A stretch of 30,945 nt of DNA from Pleurotus djamor. Lineage: Eukaryota > Basidiomycota > Agaricomycetes > Agaricales > Pleurotaceae. The notes beneath the pieces are model-generated. The model ran no database searches, was not told the DNA's origin, and worked only from the letters and a program-made list of their open reading frames with translations. Shown here piece by piece: positions 8,439 to 19,303 of this stretch; the stretch's first letter is position 1; the number at the start of each line of letters is the position of its first letter. The stretch is taken from contig JAPEVF010000543.1 in assembly GCA_029747585.1 (NCBI GenBank), positions 1 to 30,945 on the forward strand, written 5' to 3'. A program made the position numbers and the translations under genes.

Positions 8439-10524
8439 TCAATCTTCCATAGCCTCGTCGAACGCGTCTGGTTGAGCCATCTTCGCGCGAAGGAGTTCGG
8501 CGGTCTTGATGTCCTTCTCGATACGAGAGCTCTCGCGCGTCCATAAGATTCGGACTTCCTCTTCACGAGGATCAACGTCATCAGCGTCCTTCATCTCCTC
8601 CTTGTTCTGGTTCACCCCGAGGCCTCGAAGAATTTCATCCAATCTCAGACCCTCGACAAGCTTCACCTCTCCGGAGGATGCCTTAGCTTTGGTCATGCCA
8701 CCGAAGCTGGCTGAACGGCTGAAGCCACGGCGACCTGACTTGGTTGGGCTAGCCGTTATAGGCAAGCAGGCAGAGGAACCTGTAGAGGTGACGAGGCCCA
8801 CACCTTCAAGCATGCCCAGAAGATCGGTGAATTCGCTTCTCGAAACGGCACTGAGCAAGCCATCTTCACTGCGTGCCAGGATTTGGGAGTATAGATTAAA
8901 AAGCATCGATGAGTCGATACCGGAGCTAGATGCAGGCAACGTTGTAGGAAGCGAGTGACTTCTCTTCACAGGTGATTTGGGCGTGGAATGATTGGAGGAC
9001 GAAGGAGATTCGGTGATAGGGATACTAGCCTCATTGCGTTTTGACGCAATGATCAAGGAAATGAGAACGATGCGAGCGTGAAGTCCCATGTTCTGGACCT
9101 TCGAGACCGTTTCACTTGTGGCATTGTTAGAGGTGACACCAGACGAGGTTGCCTTCGCAGACGCATGTATCTTGACTGCATTGAGGACGTGTGATGGGGT
9201 GACTGAGGGAGAAGCGACATTGAGTGGGTTGACGTCGTCGGTGACATTAGATTGCGAAGAAATAGCAGCGACAGCCAAGTCGATAGCGCCACGAAGGACT
9301 TCGAATAAGCTGCGAACATCACCCGTAAGTGACGCGACCTTCTTGGTCAAGAGAACCAAAGCAGGCTGGGGCAAAAATTTCTTGCGCTCTGCAGCACCTT
9401 CCGGGGTCTCCTCACAAAGTGTCCGGAGGCGGGCGTTGACGATCTCAAGGAGCTGGGCGGGGGTATAAGGACTGAAGTGGAGTGTCTGAACATTTGTGTC
9501 CTTGGATACACCGGTGATCGAGGATGTGAGGGTGTGTGTGTTGGCAATGCCAATGAGGCGGACATTGGTGGATGACGGGAGGGAGAAAATATCTGTGAGA
9601 GACTCCGGGCACGAGGCGATGTGATCCAGTTCATCAAGGATAAGAACACTGATGATAGTATAAGTACGAGTCAATCCACTATAAGACTTACGTACCATTT
9701 TGTCTTACGGGCAGCCAGAAGTGCCTCAACAGCTTCGCGTCCCTTCACCTTTTTGGAACGCTCGCTGGCTTTACGTTTCCCGTTGCCATCAAGTTCTTCG
9801 GCTAGCTGGGCCCATAACGCCTCGACATTGTTCAAGGCCATGCAGTTGATTGTGATAACTTTGAGTTGATCGGACTCCTCGTGGTCCCGTATGATAGTGT
9901 TCACCAGTGCGGTTTTACCCGTGCCTGGTGAGCCGGAGATATACAAGCTTGATGTCGAGACACCAGTAATGAACTTTTGAATTATATCGCGTTCGGAGTC
10001 TCTTCCGGCGATGTTAGTAGCGGTATTGTTGGACGTAGCACGGAGCAAAGCACGAGCGCGAGCATAAATAGGCAGCAATGAAGTAGGAGGTGTGGGTGGT
10101 GGGGTGGCGAGAGTACGTTGCAAGACCGTGTCGGGAGTCGCGGGGACAAGAGACGACGTGGATGCATGACGCCTTACCGCTATCACAAACTTGTCAGCAC
10201 GTTTCCCAGATGTCAATGCAAGTACGAGAGCTTACACCGTGATCGTGAAGGAGACGTGAGCGTAGCCTCCGTTGAGGTACGTCTGAGGGCCCGAGCAGCA
10301 CGCGGGCTGACCGAGGCGTCGTTGACAGCATCGCACTTGAATGGAGGAATATTTTCCTTATTTGCGTCGCCATCGTTCATCGTAAGGGACGTTCTTGGTC
10401 GTTTCGGGTTTGGAGTCGAGTCGGGCGTAGCAAGTTGAGATTCGGAAGCTTTCGAGGGCTGTTGGGTTGGCTCAGCCCGACGCTTGCCCAGTACGGAGCT
10501 TCTTGTGACACGAGTGGAAGGCAT
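8439..10524 (-). CDS. cdc6: DNA replication licensing factor Cdc6/Cdc18 (AAA+ ATPase)
   Basis: Cdc6 binds the origin recognition complex in G1 and helps load the MCM helicase. Three exons (10524-10236, 10179-9696, 9648-8439) join in frame to 660 residues. The N-terminal 100 residues are basic and disordered, with a KRPR nuclear-localisation-like patch (41-44), a KEN degron (56-58) and SPSR, a full CDK site. A second region near residue 500 carries further full CDK sites, SPVK and SPTK. The AAA+ core has Walker A GSPGTGKT at 179-186 and Walker B VLILDELDHI at 259-268; the Walker B Asp-Glu pair follows directly after intron 2. The family call against Orc1 rests on the short N-terminus without a BAH domain and on the KEN and CDK sites. 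The ATG at 10524 (MPSTRVTRSS) is preferred over an upstream in-frame ATG at 10650. Three ACGCGT sites lie upstream. Confidence 0.9.
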
Positions 10525-10927
10525 TGTCTGTGCGTCGAGCAAGACAGTGAGGAGAGGGTGTAGATGGATGAGAGCACCGACGACGGCGATGAGGAGAGGG
10601 AGGGAGTCGATGGTGGGGGGAACGAGAAGAGCGAGAGGGCCAAAACACACGCTCTTAATTAGGCCGCAGATTCAGACTCCGACAGTCATCAACGCGTCGC
10701 GTTAAGCGCCTCAACATTGGACGCGATCATCACGTGCGACGCGTGTCAGACGCCCAACGCGTCCAAAACGTGACCAAATTGGCTTTTGCCTCCGTCTCCA
10801 GCGGCACAAGGTATCAAAGTTCTCTTGTATTTCAGGCCCGGGACGATATTTTTGCTGAGCATACATAATATTGGTACAAGAAAAAANGACAAAGTACACC
10901 ATGCGAGGAACATCCAACCATCAGCCC
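10525..10927. other. cdc6 promoter / spc25 3' flank
   Basis: This gap of 403 bases separates the spc25 stop (10928) from the cdc6 start. It holds the ACGCGT cluster and one ambiguous base (N at 10887) at the end of a run of six A. No further gene is seen. Confidence 0.6.
10692..10762. promoter_or_regulatory. Cluster of three MCB-like ACGCGT elements upstream of cdc6
   Basis: ACGCGT occurs at 10692-10697, 10739-10744 and 10757-10762, that is 168-238 bases before the cdc6 start. ACGCGT is the MluI cell-cycle box bound by MBF (Mbp1-Swi6 / Cdc10 complexes) at G1/S genes, and Cdc18 is a classic MBF target in fission yeast. A hexamer is expected about once per 4 kb by chance, so three in 71 bases upstream of this gene is notable. 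Confidence 0.6.
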
Positions 10928-11831
10928 TTAGTTACGCGTCGTATTACAAAACGCCTTGCGCATTTGACGTATAAAATGGTAGATGTCCCTCGAAGCGTTG
11001 AGTTCAGCAAGAAGAAGAGGTATTGTGGGCACTACGGGCGTCGAAGTTTTGACTGCAGGCAAGTCAGTATCGATTTACTGAGAATGCAAAGGCACCCACC
11101 AGTATACGATGATCCTGAGACATCGAGGACAAAACTGAATTCGCGTTCAGGATCACCCTCGTCGACTTTTGTAAATCGGATGAGTAGTTGGCCGTGCTCC
11201 AAGCCTTCTATGACGAGGCCTAGCTCAGTTTCACACAGGACCACTTCGGGAACTGTCAAGGATGCGAATTGTGTTAACGTTGAATGTTCTTTCGCTTTCT
11301 CTAGTACCCGAATGTGATCAGTGATAGGCGGATTGCTGGAGGGGGACAACATTGCGACTTACCTCGCCGTAGATTTGCAACATGGGCACGCGAAGCCTGT
11401 ATCTCGGTATCGAACGCAGCACATTTCTCTTTCAGGGATGCTAGCTGGCGTTTAAGAGCGGCAACGGCGAGTTCAGCCTCTTTCCTTTCCGACTGCTCTT
11501 TCTCCAAGTCTGCACGTATGATCCATCAGAATAGGCGTAGAAAGGTGGAACGGCGGCACCTACCGGTGTGGAGCTGGATTTCCTTGACTTTGCAATGGTT
11601 AGTTTCCGCTTGCACAGACTGAATCTTCTCTGCAATCCTCTTCTTTTCAGAGAGATGGTGCTGCCGATGCTCGGATATGACGGTGATGGCGCGATTCTTG
11701 TAGGTTGAGACTGCTTGGAGGAAGTTTCGCGTTGACGTTTCGTAGGGTTCAAGTTTGAGATCAATGTGAGGGTTGGGTTGTGCTAGAACAGCTGCCAGAT
11801 CAATCTGGGCAGCGCGAACGACGTAAGCCAT
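10928..11831 (-). CDS. spc25: Kinetochore protein Spc25 (Ndc80 complex subunit)
   Basis: Spc25 pairs with Spc24 at the inner end of the Ndc80 complex, linking microtubule-binding Ndc80/Nuf2 to the kinetochore. Four exons (11831-11564, 11509-11363, 11300-11100, 11052-10928) join in frame to 246 residues. About residues 45-150 are rich in Glu, Lys, Leu and Ala in heptad-like order (KEQSERKEAELAVAALKRQL), a coiled coil. The C-terminal globular domain carries the family hallmarks REFSFVLDVS and, near the end, LAELNASRDIYHFIRQMRKAF. Length is normal for the family. The ATG at 11831 (MAYVVRAAQ) is the only start giving the short N-terminus typical of Spc25. It lies in tandem with cdc6, 403 bases apart; an ACGCGT and a CACGTG lie 104-122 bases upstream. 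Confidence 0.85.
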
Positions 11832-12305
11832 GTTGAGGGCGCGTTTGATTATGTGGAAGACAACAGAAGTGGAAGATGGACGGTGAGGTGAACAAGTGAC
11901 AATGTGTGACTGTGTCACATGGTCGCGTCAGGCTCACGTGCACCGTCACGCGTTCGGTCACGGTCGAGAACTCGCAACTTGTTGTTCTCCTCGTTCTGAC
12001 TTGTCGCAAAGATCATTCAGGCTAGGCTTGTGATTTTCGATCCTCCAGAGATGCCCGTTGATGTATCTGTCAGGAAATGTCTGTGCAGCAGTGCAGCTCA
12101 ACGCTACTATAGCTACCTGGCCACCGCCCGTGATTTTATCGCAATGTCATGGTCTCGTTGATGTCTCGGCTTTGTCGAGCCTCTTGAATCTTGATGATGG
12201 TTTCTGACGTTTTGGGCTCGTCTTCCACCAACCACCCATATACCCCCACCACTTTTCTTCTTCGTAGCGCAGGCCGCGAAGGCTTTTCTTTCTTTTTAAT
12301 TTCTA
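11832..12305. other. Divergent intergenic region
   Basis: About 470 bases between the divergent starts of spc25 and the receptor-like gene at 12306. It must serve as promoter for both. No TATA box is obvious on the plus side and no other gene is seen. Confidence 0.5.
11935..11953. promoter_or_regulatory. CACGTG and ACGCGT motifs upstream of spc25
   Basis: An E-box palindrome CACGTG (11935-11940) and an MCB-like ACGCGT (11948-11953) lie 104-122 bases before the spc25 ATG. They are consistent with cell-cycle control, but single copies are weak evidence. Confidence 0.35.
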
Positions 12306-13668
12306 ATGCCGAAGTTGAATATAACTTTGGATAACAATAGTCCCTTAATTGAGTACCAGCCGCAGGATAGCTGGGGTGAAGGAGATGGAACTGGGGACCC
12401 TTTCGGCATACGGTGAGTTGCTCATTTATGTTGCAAGGTCAGGTTGATTGAATGCTTGCTAGATACTCGAATAATGGCACCGTGAGGTTTACTTCCTCTC
12501 CTGGGGCGTCTGCCTCCTTTACTTTTCATGGAACGGGTATTTGGATATTTGGCGCAAAACGATCGAACCACGGACCATATAATGTGCGCTCCTCACTCTT
12601 ATAACGCTGCTGATATTCAATCTGGAGTGTGTAGGTTACGCTCGACGACACGGTCACCTTCGCTGATGGCTTCGCTCTGAACCCGGAACTCTTTCAGACA
12701 GTTCTATATAACGCCACAAATTTAAAGAACGAACGACATACTGTCACCATTCGCAATGATCCTTCCAGCGCCGATACACCGTTCCTTGATATTGATTTCG
12801 TGAGTTGCGTGTGCTCCTTGCTCCGCCGGATCCCAGAGGTGACCTTCACATTCCACGGTAGATTACTTTTGAATCAGAAACATCGTCTTCGGACTCTGTA
12901 CTCGCGGTCAAAGTGGATGAATCTACGTCAGACTTCGACTTTTCTCCCCCAGATTCATGGCAGCCACTCGAATTCCAAGAGGAGACCCTAAACTCTGCGC
13001 GGTCAGTTAGATATCCCATTCAATGGCAGCGCTCATCTGGCTAACCCTTCCGTAGTCTGACCACAGACCCTGATGCTTCATTATCTTTCTCTTTCACCGT
13101 AAGCACACATCACTCCTATCATTCCCCATTCATCCTGATAACCCACACCAGGGAGGCTATGTCTCACTCTTTGGCGTCGTCGGCCCAAACTGCGGCCCAT
13201 ATTCTGTCCAAATCGACAATCTCCCTGCCACGAACTCCACATTCAACGCCACATCAAGGGCATACGCACACAACACGCTCCTTTTTCACGCAGCCGATCT
13301 CGGTGCTGGGAATCACACCTTGCGAGTGACGAATAGCCCCCAAAATCCCGGACAGGAACTGATCATTAGTCACGCCATTGTCGGAACGTGCGTAGTCAAA
13401 TTCATTTAACTCATCTCGGGGGACGTTGGGGATATTAATTCATCTCGGTTACTAGAAATTTTGCAACGTATACGGCGGCTATGGTGGGATCAGGTCCAAG
13501 GTTTGAATGATGCTTATCTTTGTCGTCTTCTGAAATTGACTGTGCATATTCAATAGTGCGGAGGTAGTGCTCATTGTCGTCTCCACTTTGGCCGGCCTTC
13601 TCATCGTTGGGGTGTTCGTCCTGCTGATCATTTACTTCCACCGAAAGCAAGCTCGCCAATGGAAGTAG
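12306..13668 (+). CDS. Single-pass receptor-like membrane protein with beta-rich ectodomain (short-tail paralogue)
   Basis: Eight exons (12306-12412, 12463-12583, 12635-12799, 12862-13001, 13056-13098, 13152-13387, 13456-13500, 13557-13668) join in frame to 322 residues. Two beta-rich modules are visible: the first with ASFTFHGTGIWIFGAKRSNHGPY and an ending FLDIDF, the second with SFSFTGGYVSLFGVVGPNCGPYS and a FHAADLGAGNHTL strand. Several N-glycosylation sequons (NIT, NGT, NVT, NAT, NST, NHT) argue that this half enters the secretory pathway. One helix at about 289-313 is followed by only nine residues (HRKQARQWK). No cleavable signal peptide precedes MPKLNIT, so the helix may itself direct membrane insertion. 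The gene at 22281-24293 is a paralogue with the same two modules and at least two shared intron positions. This architecture is common in agaricomycetes, but ligand and function are unknown. Confidence 0.82.
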
Positions 13669-14129
13669 CATGCTTCTCTCGTTTTGCTGTCATTATTGTT
13701 TGTTTATTTACTTGTACGTTATATTATACGGATTCTCTCTCTCGGATAACCATAGCTCTCATCCTCCTAGACTGTATATTGCTCGTTTCACTAGACTGGC
13801 ATTAGATTCGAATCTATCGCGACACGTGACCCTTACTTACAGCTAGGTTTGCCGCCTCTGCCTCGCAACAACTTTGCGCCTTCCCAATTCGCAAGTACTT
13901 AACTTTATTTGAAAGAGTTCTCAACTTCTCCATCAACGATCATTTATTCAATTGTAGTTTAATGCAGAGGCCGATGACAAACGATAATGATAACTCCTCC
14001 ACTGGCATTGCTTCGCGTCACATCACGCTGCTGAGCTACTAGTAGTACTACGTGTTTATCAGCCCCTGTTTCTCATGCGAGGATATTTAGCGGAATTTAC
14101 ACACCTTGTGCTAGTCAGGTCTTCAAGCT
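13669..14129. other. Intergenic region
   Basis: About 460 bases between the convergent ends of the receptor-like gene and the small peptide gene. AT-rich, presumably 3' flanks. I see no gene or repeat. Confidence 0.5.
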
Positions 14130-14300
14130 TCAAGGGCAGCGGGGCCCAATGCAGACCCATTCGCCATTGGGCAACTTCTTGCAAGAGCATTGACGCTTCT
14201 CGAGCCCAGCGGCTGGGTCGGCCACGGGGGATGGGGCTGCATGAGTCATAACAGACATCATGATGAGGGCGAGGGCGATAGAGAAGACACGAAGCTGCAT
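14130..14300 (-). CDS. Precursor of a small cysteine-rich secreted peptide with a Kex2 site
   Basis: A single exon encodes 56 residues. Residues 1-21 are a good signal peptide (MQLRVFSIALALIMMSVMTHA), followed by a short Pro/Ala-rich propeptide ending in the dibasic LEKR at 33-36. Cleavage after KR by a Kex2-type protease would release a 20-residue peptide with an N-terminal Gln (possible pyroglutamate) and four cysteines at precursor positions 38, 40, 50 and 55, enough for two disulphides. The frame is open ten codons upstream to an ATG at 14330, but the ATG at 14300 puts the signal peptide at the N-terminus. A TATAAAA lies 85-91 bases upstream. I do not recognise the peptide family. Signal, antimicrobial and effector roles are all possible; nothing in the sequence decides between them. 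Confidence 0.65.
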   Translation of the reverse strand: MQLRVFSIALALIMMSVMTHAAPSPVADPAAGLEKRQCSCKKLPNGEWVCIGPRCP

Positions 14301-14384
14301 ATCTGCTGGTATGGAGGGCTGAACCTTCAACTGGAGTGTTCAGATGAACGATGCTGCTGCTTCCATTCGTCTATTCACGTTGGC

Positions 14385-14391
14385 TTTTATA
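14385..14391 (-). promoter_or_regulatory. TATA box of the peptide gene
   Basis: A canonical TATAAAA on the minus strand lies 85-91 bases before the peptide ATG at 14300. It supports the view that this small frame is a transcribed gene. Confidence 0.55.
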
Positions 14392-15119
14392 CGTCGCGCA
14401 GATTCTTGAACAGGAGGATATTGACCGACCGACTAACCCGCAACTTTTGTAAACTTATGGTTTACAGGGGTCAGCTGGTGGGTATATGTGTATGGAGGTT
14501 CTGAAAGGAGTAGATAATCTGTTCGCCCTGATGTTCACCGCATGGTCGAAGTATGCTACCTTATGTTTTTCATCACTTTTTGGCTTTGCTAGGGCGCCAC
14601 ACTACGATTGCTCAAACACTCATCCGTGCCCACCTTGTGCACCTGAGATGATATCTCACAGGGGGAGCTTGGCCTCCGTTTCAATGACGGAACAGATACG
14701 CTCACTGACGTTCAATTGATTGGACATGGAGGCCCGGCGCATGTACATTATCTAAGGAATGGGCGGCGACAAAGAAATCGCAGTTAATGGGTGAATGCAT
14801 ACGATATGATTATTTCCGTTGTGGGTGCAATGCAGGAAGGTCTTCGATGATCGCCGAAAAAGGTGACGTTGAAAGGATGAATGGCGAGGCAAAATGCATG
14901 ATGTAGCAACTATGAGAAAAATTGCGTTGGAAAGATCATAAAAATAAACACAAGGTTGCAACAAAAAGGTGTGTAAATACTTCGATGGTGGAAACCCAGA
15001 GAAATGCAGATATAAAGTATATGAAGAAGGCGGTGATGTGTGATTGGTATCTTGATCCATGGATGAGTAGAAGAACAAAAGGAAATAATAGCCGTATTTT
15101 TAGGAAACAACAGCATCTC
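14392..15119. other. Intergenic region between peptide gene and RhoGAP
   Basis: About 730 bases, AT-rich on its right half, consistent with the RhoGAP 3' untranslated region followed by the peptide promoter. Open stretches here have no family features, and no gene is supported. Confidence 0.5.
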
Positions 15120-18100
15120 CTAGTCAGCCGAGGGCCACTGGCTCTTCGCATCGGCTGCCATGAGTACGCTCTTCGTCCAATCTTCTTTGTCCCCATCGTC
15201 ACCAAGTAACCCCAAGTGATTTGAGGTCAGAGATGCATTAGAGTGAGAACTCCGAAGTGACGCCGTAGCTTGAAAGATGCTTTTGGAGCTATTCAAGGGA
15301 ATAGTGGGAAGTGATGCATTTGATCCTGACCGATATCTATCAGCTATCGGCGTGAGTTCCTTCGTGATAGGTCGAGGAAGAGGTTGACTCTGAGTGACGC
15401 TCATCGGGATGGCTGGAAGTGGACGGGGAATTTTCCCCGACCTGGGAGCACTCGCTGGTGGAGAGATGATTTCATCCCTTGGATTCTCGCTCGCATTGCG
15501 GCGCCCAAAGTCTTGGGTACCTAACACGGGAGGAAGGGTGAACGTACTTGAACCAGGTGCAGTCACGGCAGATATTGGTGTGGAGACAGAAGAGTCAGAT
15601 GCTGCCCTCGGTGGTTGGAGATATGGAGAGCCAGCTGAACCAGGCTGCGCTTGAGAAATGGGAGAAACCAAGGGAGAGGACGAAGAACGCTTGCTAAGAA
15701 GCAGATGTAACGAAGGCTTCCTGAGCCTAGGTGACTTCGTTGTCTGCACCGTAGGTGAGGAGGCCGACGGGGTTGAAGACGGAGACGAAGATGAAGATCC
15801 ACTGAAAGGACTAAAACTTGGAAGGGAAAGGGAAGGGAAAGATCGTTTTCGAGAGGCCGGTGTCTGTGGAGGGGAAGATGGGGGGATGCTGGACATGGGG
15901 AATTGGATAGGACTGCCGATCAAGGGGCTGCTAACAGTTGGTGGCATGGCTGTTAGAATGGGACTACTGATAACCGGACGTCCGGAGGGTGATGTAGAAA
16001 GGGGGGATGGAGAGGTAGAGTCGGCGATGATGGGTGATCCACGAGTTGGGCGTTTCAGATACAGCTCATCGTCGAAGGAACGGTCGTCAGTTGAAGTCGA
16101 AGGGGTGGACAACGATTCAACCGAAGATGATAGCTGAGGCGAGGGGATATGCCTGAGCACTGGGTTGGAATCACCTTCGGACGTGGAGACGTAGGAAACA
16201 TCGTCGCGAGAGAGCGAACTAAGATCCGAGGCGCTCGAAGTTCCGATGGACATATGGTCCGCCGCATCTAGGTACACCGTCTCAACCACGGCGGTTGAAT
16301 CGACGCTGCTACCAGTGGAGGTTTCAGATGGCTCCTTTTCGACAGCAGGCTTGATATCGAGGACAACGCTTTCCCTCCGAATATCAATGATGCCTGAGCT
16401 CACAGGATCCCAGATATCGGCTTCACAGAGCACTCGCAACAAAGGAGGACTCATGTTAAGACTAGGGCAAAAGACGAGGAGCAGGTTCGATAGAGGCATT
16501 TTCGTAGCCTTCGATGCTTTGGAGGTGGCCTTGATCAGGTCCGTCACGAGTCGCACGAGATCGCGATTCTCGGCAGGGAGTTGGTCGATCAAGGAACGGA
16601 GAGCGTTCAGAAGGGATTCGGAGGGAGGGCGCATGCCGGATAAATTTGGCATGGCAAGCGTAGAGAGCGATGGGGGCTTGCGCACACCAGGCTGACCGGC
16701 GCGTGGACCAGAAGGTAGTGAAGGTCCCTTCATACCAGGCCGAGTGTTGGCAGCTGGAGCTTGTGCGGCTTGCATGCTATTCTCCTGTGCCATGGCTGCC
16801 TCGAAATAAGGAACCAAGGCTTGAGTAAGGATTGGCTCTGGGACTGGAGTGCGGAGACATTAGTATCGACGTGGTGAGACAAAAATGCAACCTCACGCTC
16901 GCGAAGGTACGCCTTGAATACTGAGGCAACGGCATGGGGATCCAAGTCTCCGGGATTGCAATTGGACATATCATAATCAGCCCCTGTGTATTTACGTTAG
17001 GAAGGAAGGAAGCACAAGAAAAAATAAGAACGCACCTGAATCAAATTCTGAACGAATTTTAGAAACATGGGTGGGACGGCCGTTGACCCTGGAATAGGGA
17101 TGAACAAGAAGATAAAAGGGCCTTGTGAGTAAATACGCACCGAAACAACCCCTCTTCTTGCACCCCCCAGATGAGAATGTGTTGAGCGCAGCGTACGACC
17201 AAAGCGGGTAGACGTTTCAACTCCAAAGCAACGAGCATCTCTCGACTCGGAGGGTCACCCAAACGTCCATGATCATGCGATGCATCCCATGCCATGTCGC
17301 CGGGGATGATCGGTGTTTGGGAGACGCCTTGCTTCAATGGCTTACCGAAAACCACTTTACCATGCCCGAACGGAGGACGCAGGCATTTCCCTAGAATGGG
17401 ACCGGAGGGAGGCATGATATCACTGTCAGACAAGGAAGACGAAGTCATCGAACTCGTTACACTCCATGAACCTGTCGACGGAGCATTAGGGGTGCGTCGA
17501 GCCTTTCCTTTGTTTGACAAGCCGGATTGATTAGATCCTATTCTAGTCAAAGGATGTTCTGGATGCGACGCATTGGTATACGACGAAGGCGCTGTCCCAG
17601 ACAATGACGAGGATGATGAATATCCAGAGTGACTCGCACTAGAACCCATCCCACCTAATGCACGTCCCATTTTCTCAACTGCTCTCTTCGCTAAGCCTGC
17701 GGCAGGCGCTGTCATGCTAATCGCCGTTTGACGCAAAGAGGGGGCTTGTAGGGCAGGAGCGCGATCTTGTGGGCGATGATGTTGATGGTGTTGGGTCTGT
17801 TTATGTCTGTCGCCGTGCGATGCGGACCTTGACGAGCCATCTGAACCAGAAGCGACTGTCCAAGCAACCAATCGTCCGTGTACGTTGGTTCCAGGTGTAG
17901 GAGAGCTCGATCCCGAAGACATCTCGCCAGTAGCAGCCGCCTTGACGATAGTGGGAACGGAAGCGGGAGGCGACATAGGAGACTGTTTCAATTCAGCGCT
18001 GATAACTGGAGGTAGAGGAGGCGAAGTCGGGGCTTTCATGTTGAAGTTGGAGGAGGCAAGATTCAGTGACATGGACCGACGGTTGTTCGCCTTGGCCGTT

Positions 18101-19303
18101 GACATTGGGGCCCTGGCGGTGGGTGGAGGAGATTCACTGTCAGAAGATTGTGACGCTTCTTCCTCTGGCATGAAGAAATCGGCCTCTGTAAGAAGAGCAC
18201 TGAGTCGCTTGCTCGGAGGTACGACAGTGTGATTTGACTGTAAGGATTCCGCCATGGAGACAGGTCGAGATGCTCGATTACCAGGTCCTGCGCCGGGTCG
18301 TATCGTGTGATGGCTCATGGTAGAGTCACTCTTCCGCCAAGCCTCCTTTTCAGAGGTTACTAGCTTCTTCTCAGAATCTAGTTCGCCATCACTAAGGGCC
18401 CCTGCGAGCTTGCGATCCTGTTCCCTTGACTCCTCGTCGGCACTTATGAATTGCAGCGCCGACGATATACCAGGACTTATGGGGATGATCGAATTTCGTT
18501 GGGGACGAGCTCCAGACGCGACGCTAAGTTGTGTGGGTGGCTCTTTGAGCTTGGGGGGTGTGGCGGGCTTTGGTGGCGGAGCAGGAGGCGAGGTTGATGG
18601 ATGTGGGACAGCCGCCTGTTTCTTCCCGAACATCTGCAACGCCAGCTGCATAGTCAGCTTCCCGCTTCCCCTCGATCCTCGAGACGACGTAGAATTAGTC
18701 ACCTGCGTTGTGTTGGTCGAGAATGACCGCGTGTCCGAAGGCGGTGATGGGATTGGCTTAGGTGGTGATTTGGCACCAGAAGCCCCCTCATTCGACCTGA
18801 CCTTCTCCCCGACTTTCGGCAATGACCTATTAGCCGTGACGTCTTCCGAAGTCTTCTTCCTCCTGGCGGCAAAAGCCCTCTTGAGACGAGCACCAGTAGC
18901 GACAGCAGCATTGCCCAGAGCAGCGGCCTTGGATGAAGCGGTCGAAGGCGATACGGGACCAGAACTAGAGCTGTGGGAAAGACTGCTGGCGACCTGGCCC
19001 ATAGAACTAGGAAGAGATGAGGAACGGGGATNGGGGGGAGACGAAGGCTGAGGCTGATGAGGTTGACGAGGTAGCAGGTGTAAAAGAGGCGGACTGATCC
19101 GACAGAGAGGTGGTATCTGGCGAGGTGGGAAGCGTGGCAGCAGCCTGCATCGAAGAGGCCACAGATGAAGAAAACGAGGTTGATCTACTTGTGGAGGATA
19201 GGGATGTGGTGCTTGCGCCTGGCCTGCCAGTAGGACTGTGATCGTGAGTGCTTCTGCCTGACAGGCTGCCTTCTTCCCTTGGGTTCTGGGATTGGGACGG
19301 CAT
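15120..19303 (-). CDS. Large RhoGAP domain protein (Rho GTPase-activating protein)
   Basis: Rho GAPs switch off Rho-family GTPases that control polarity, actin and cell wall synthesis. Four exons (19303-17141, 17088-17036, 16983-16897, 16843-15120) give 1341 residues once the ambiguous N at 19032, beside a run of six C on the coding strand, is treated as an extra base; with the N the N-terminal 90 codons fall out of frame. Residues 1-640 are Ser/Pro-rich and disordered. The RhoGAP domain spans about 650-900: RLPALVVRCAQHIL, EEGLFRVNG with the arginine finger R721, AYLRELPEPILT, and PLSNLLLVFCPSLN. A low-complexity insert of about 50 residues (790-840) interrupts the domain after the PEPI motif. 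The R721 codon is split by intron 1. The C-terminal 440 residues are again Ser/Pro-rich. The ATG at 19303 (MPSQSQNPRE) is the first good start in the restored frame. The Rho target is unknown. Confidence 0.87.

Noticed and set aside
8506..8958. Plus-strand open frame of 150 codons
   Set aside because: It is antisense to the cdc6 third exon, which is supported by motifs and exon phase.
18317..19051. Plus-strand open frame of 244 codons
   Set aside because: It is antisense to the RhoGAP coding exon and reflects that exon's codon bias; it has no start context or family features.
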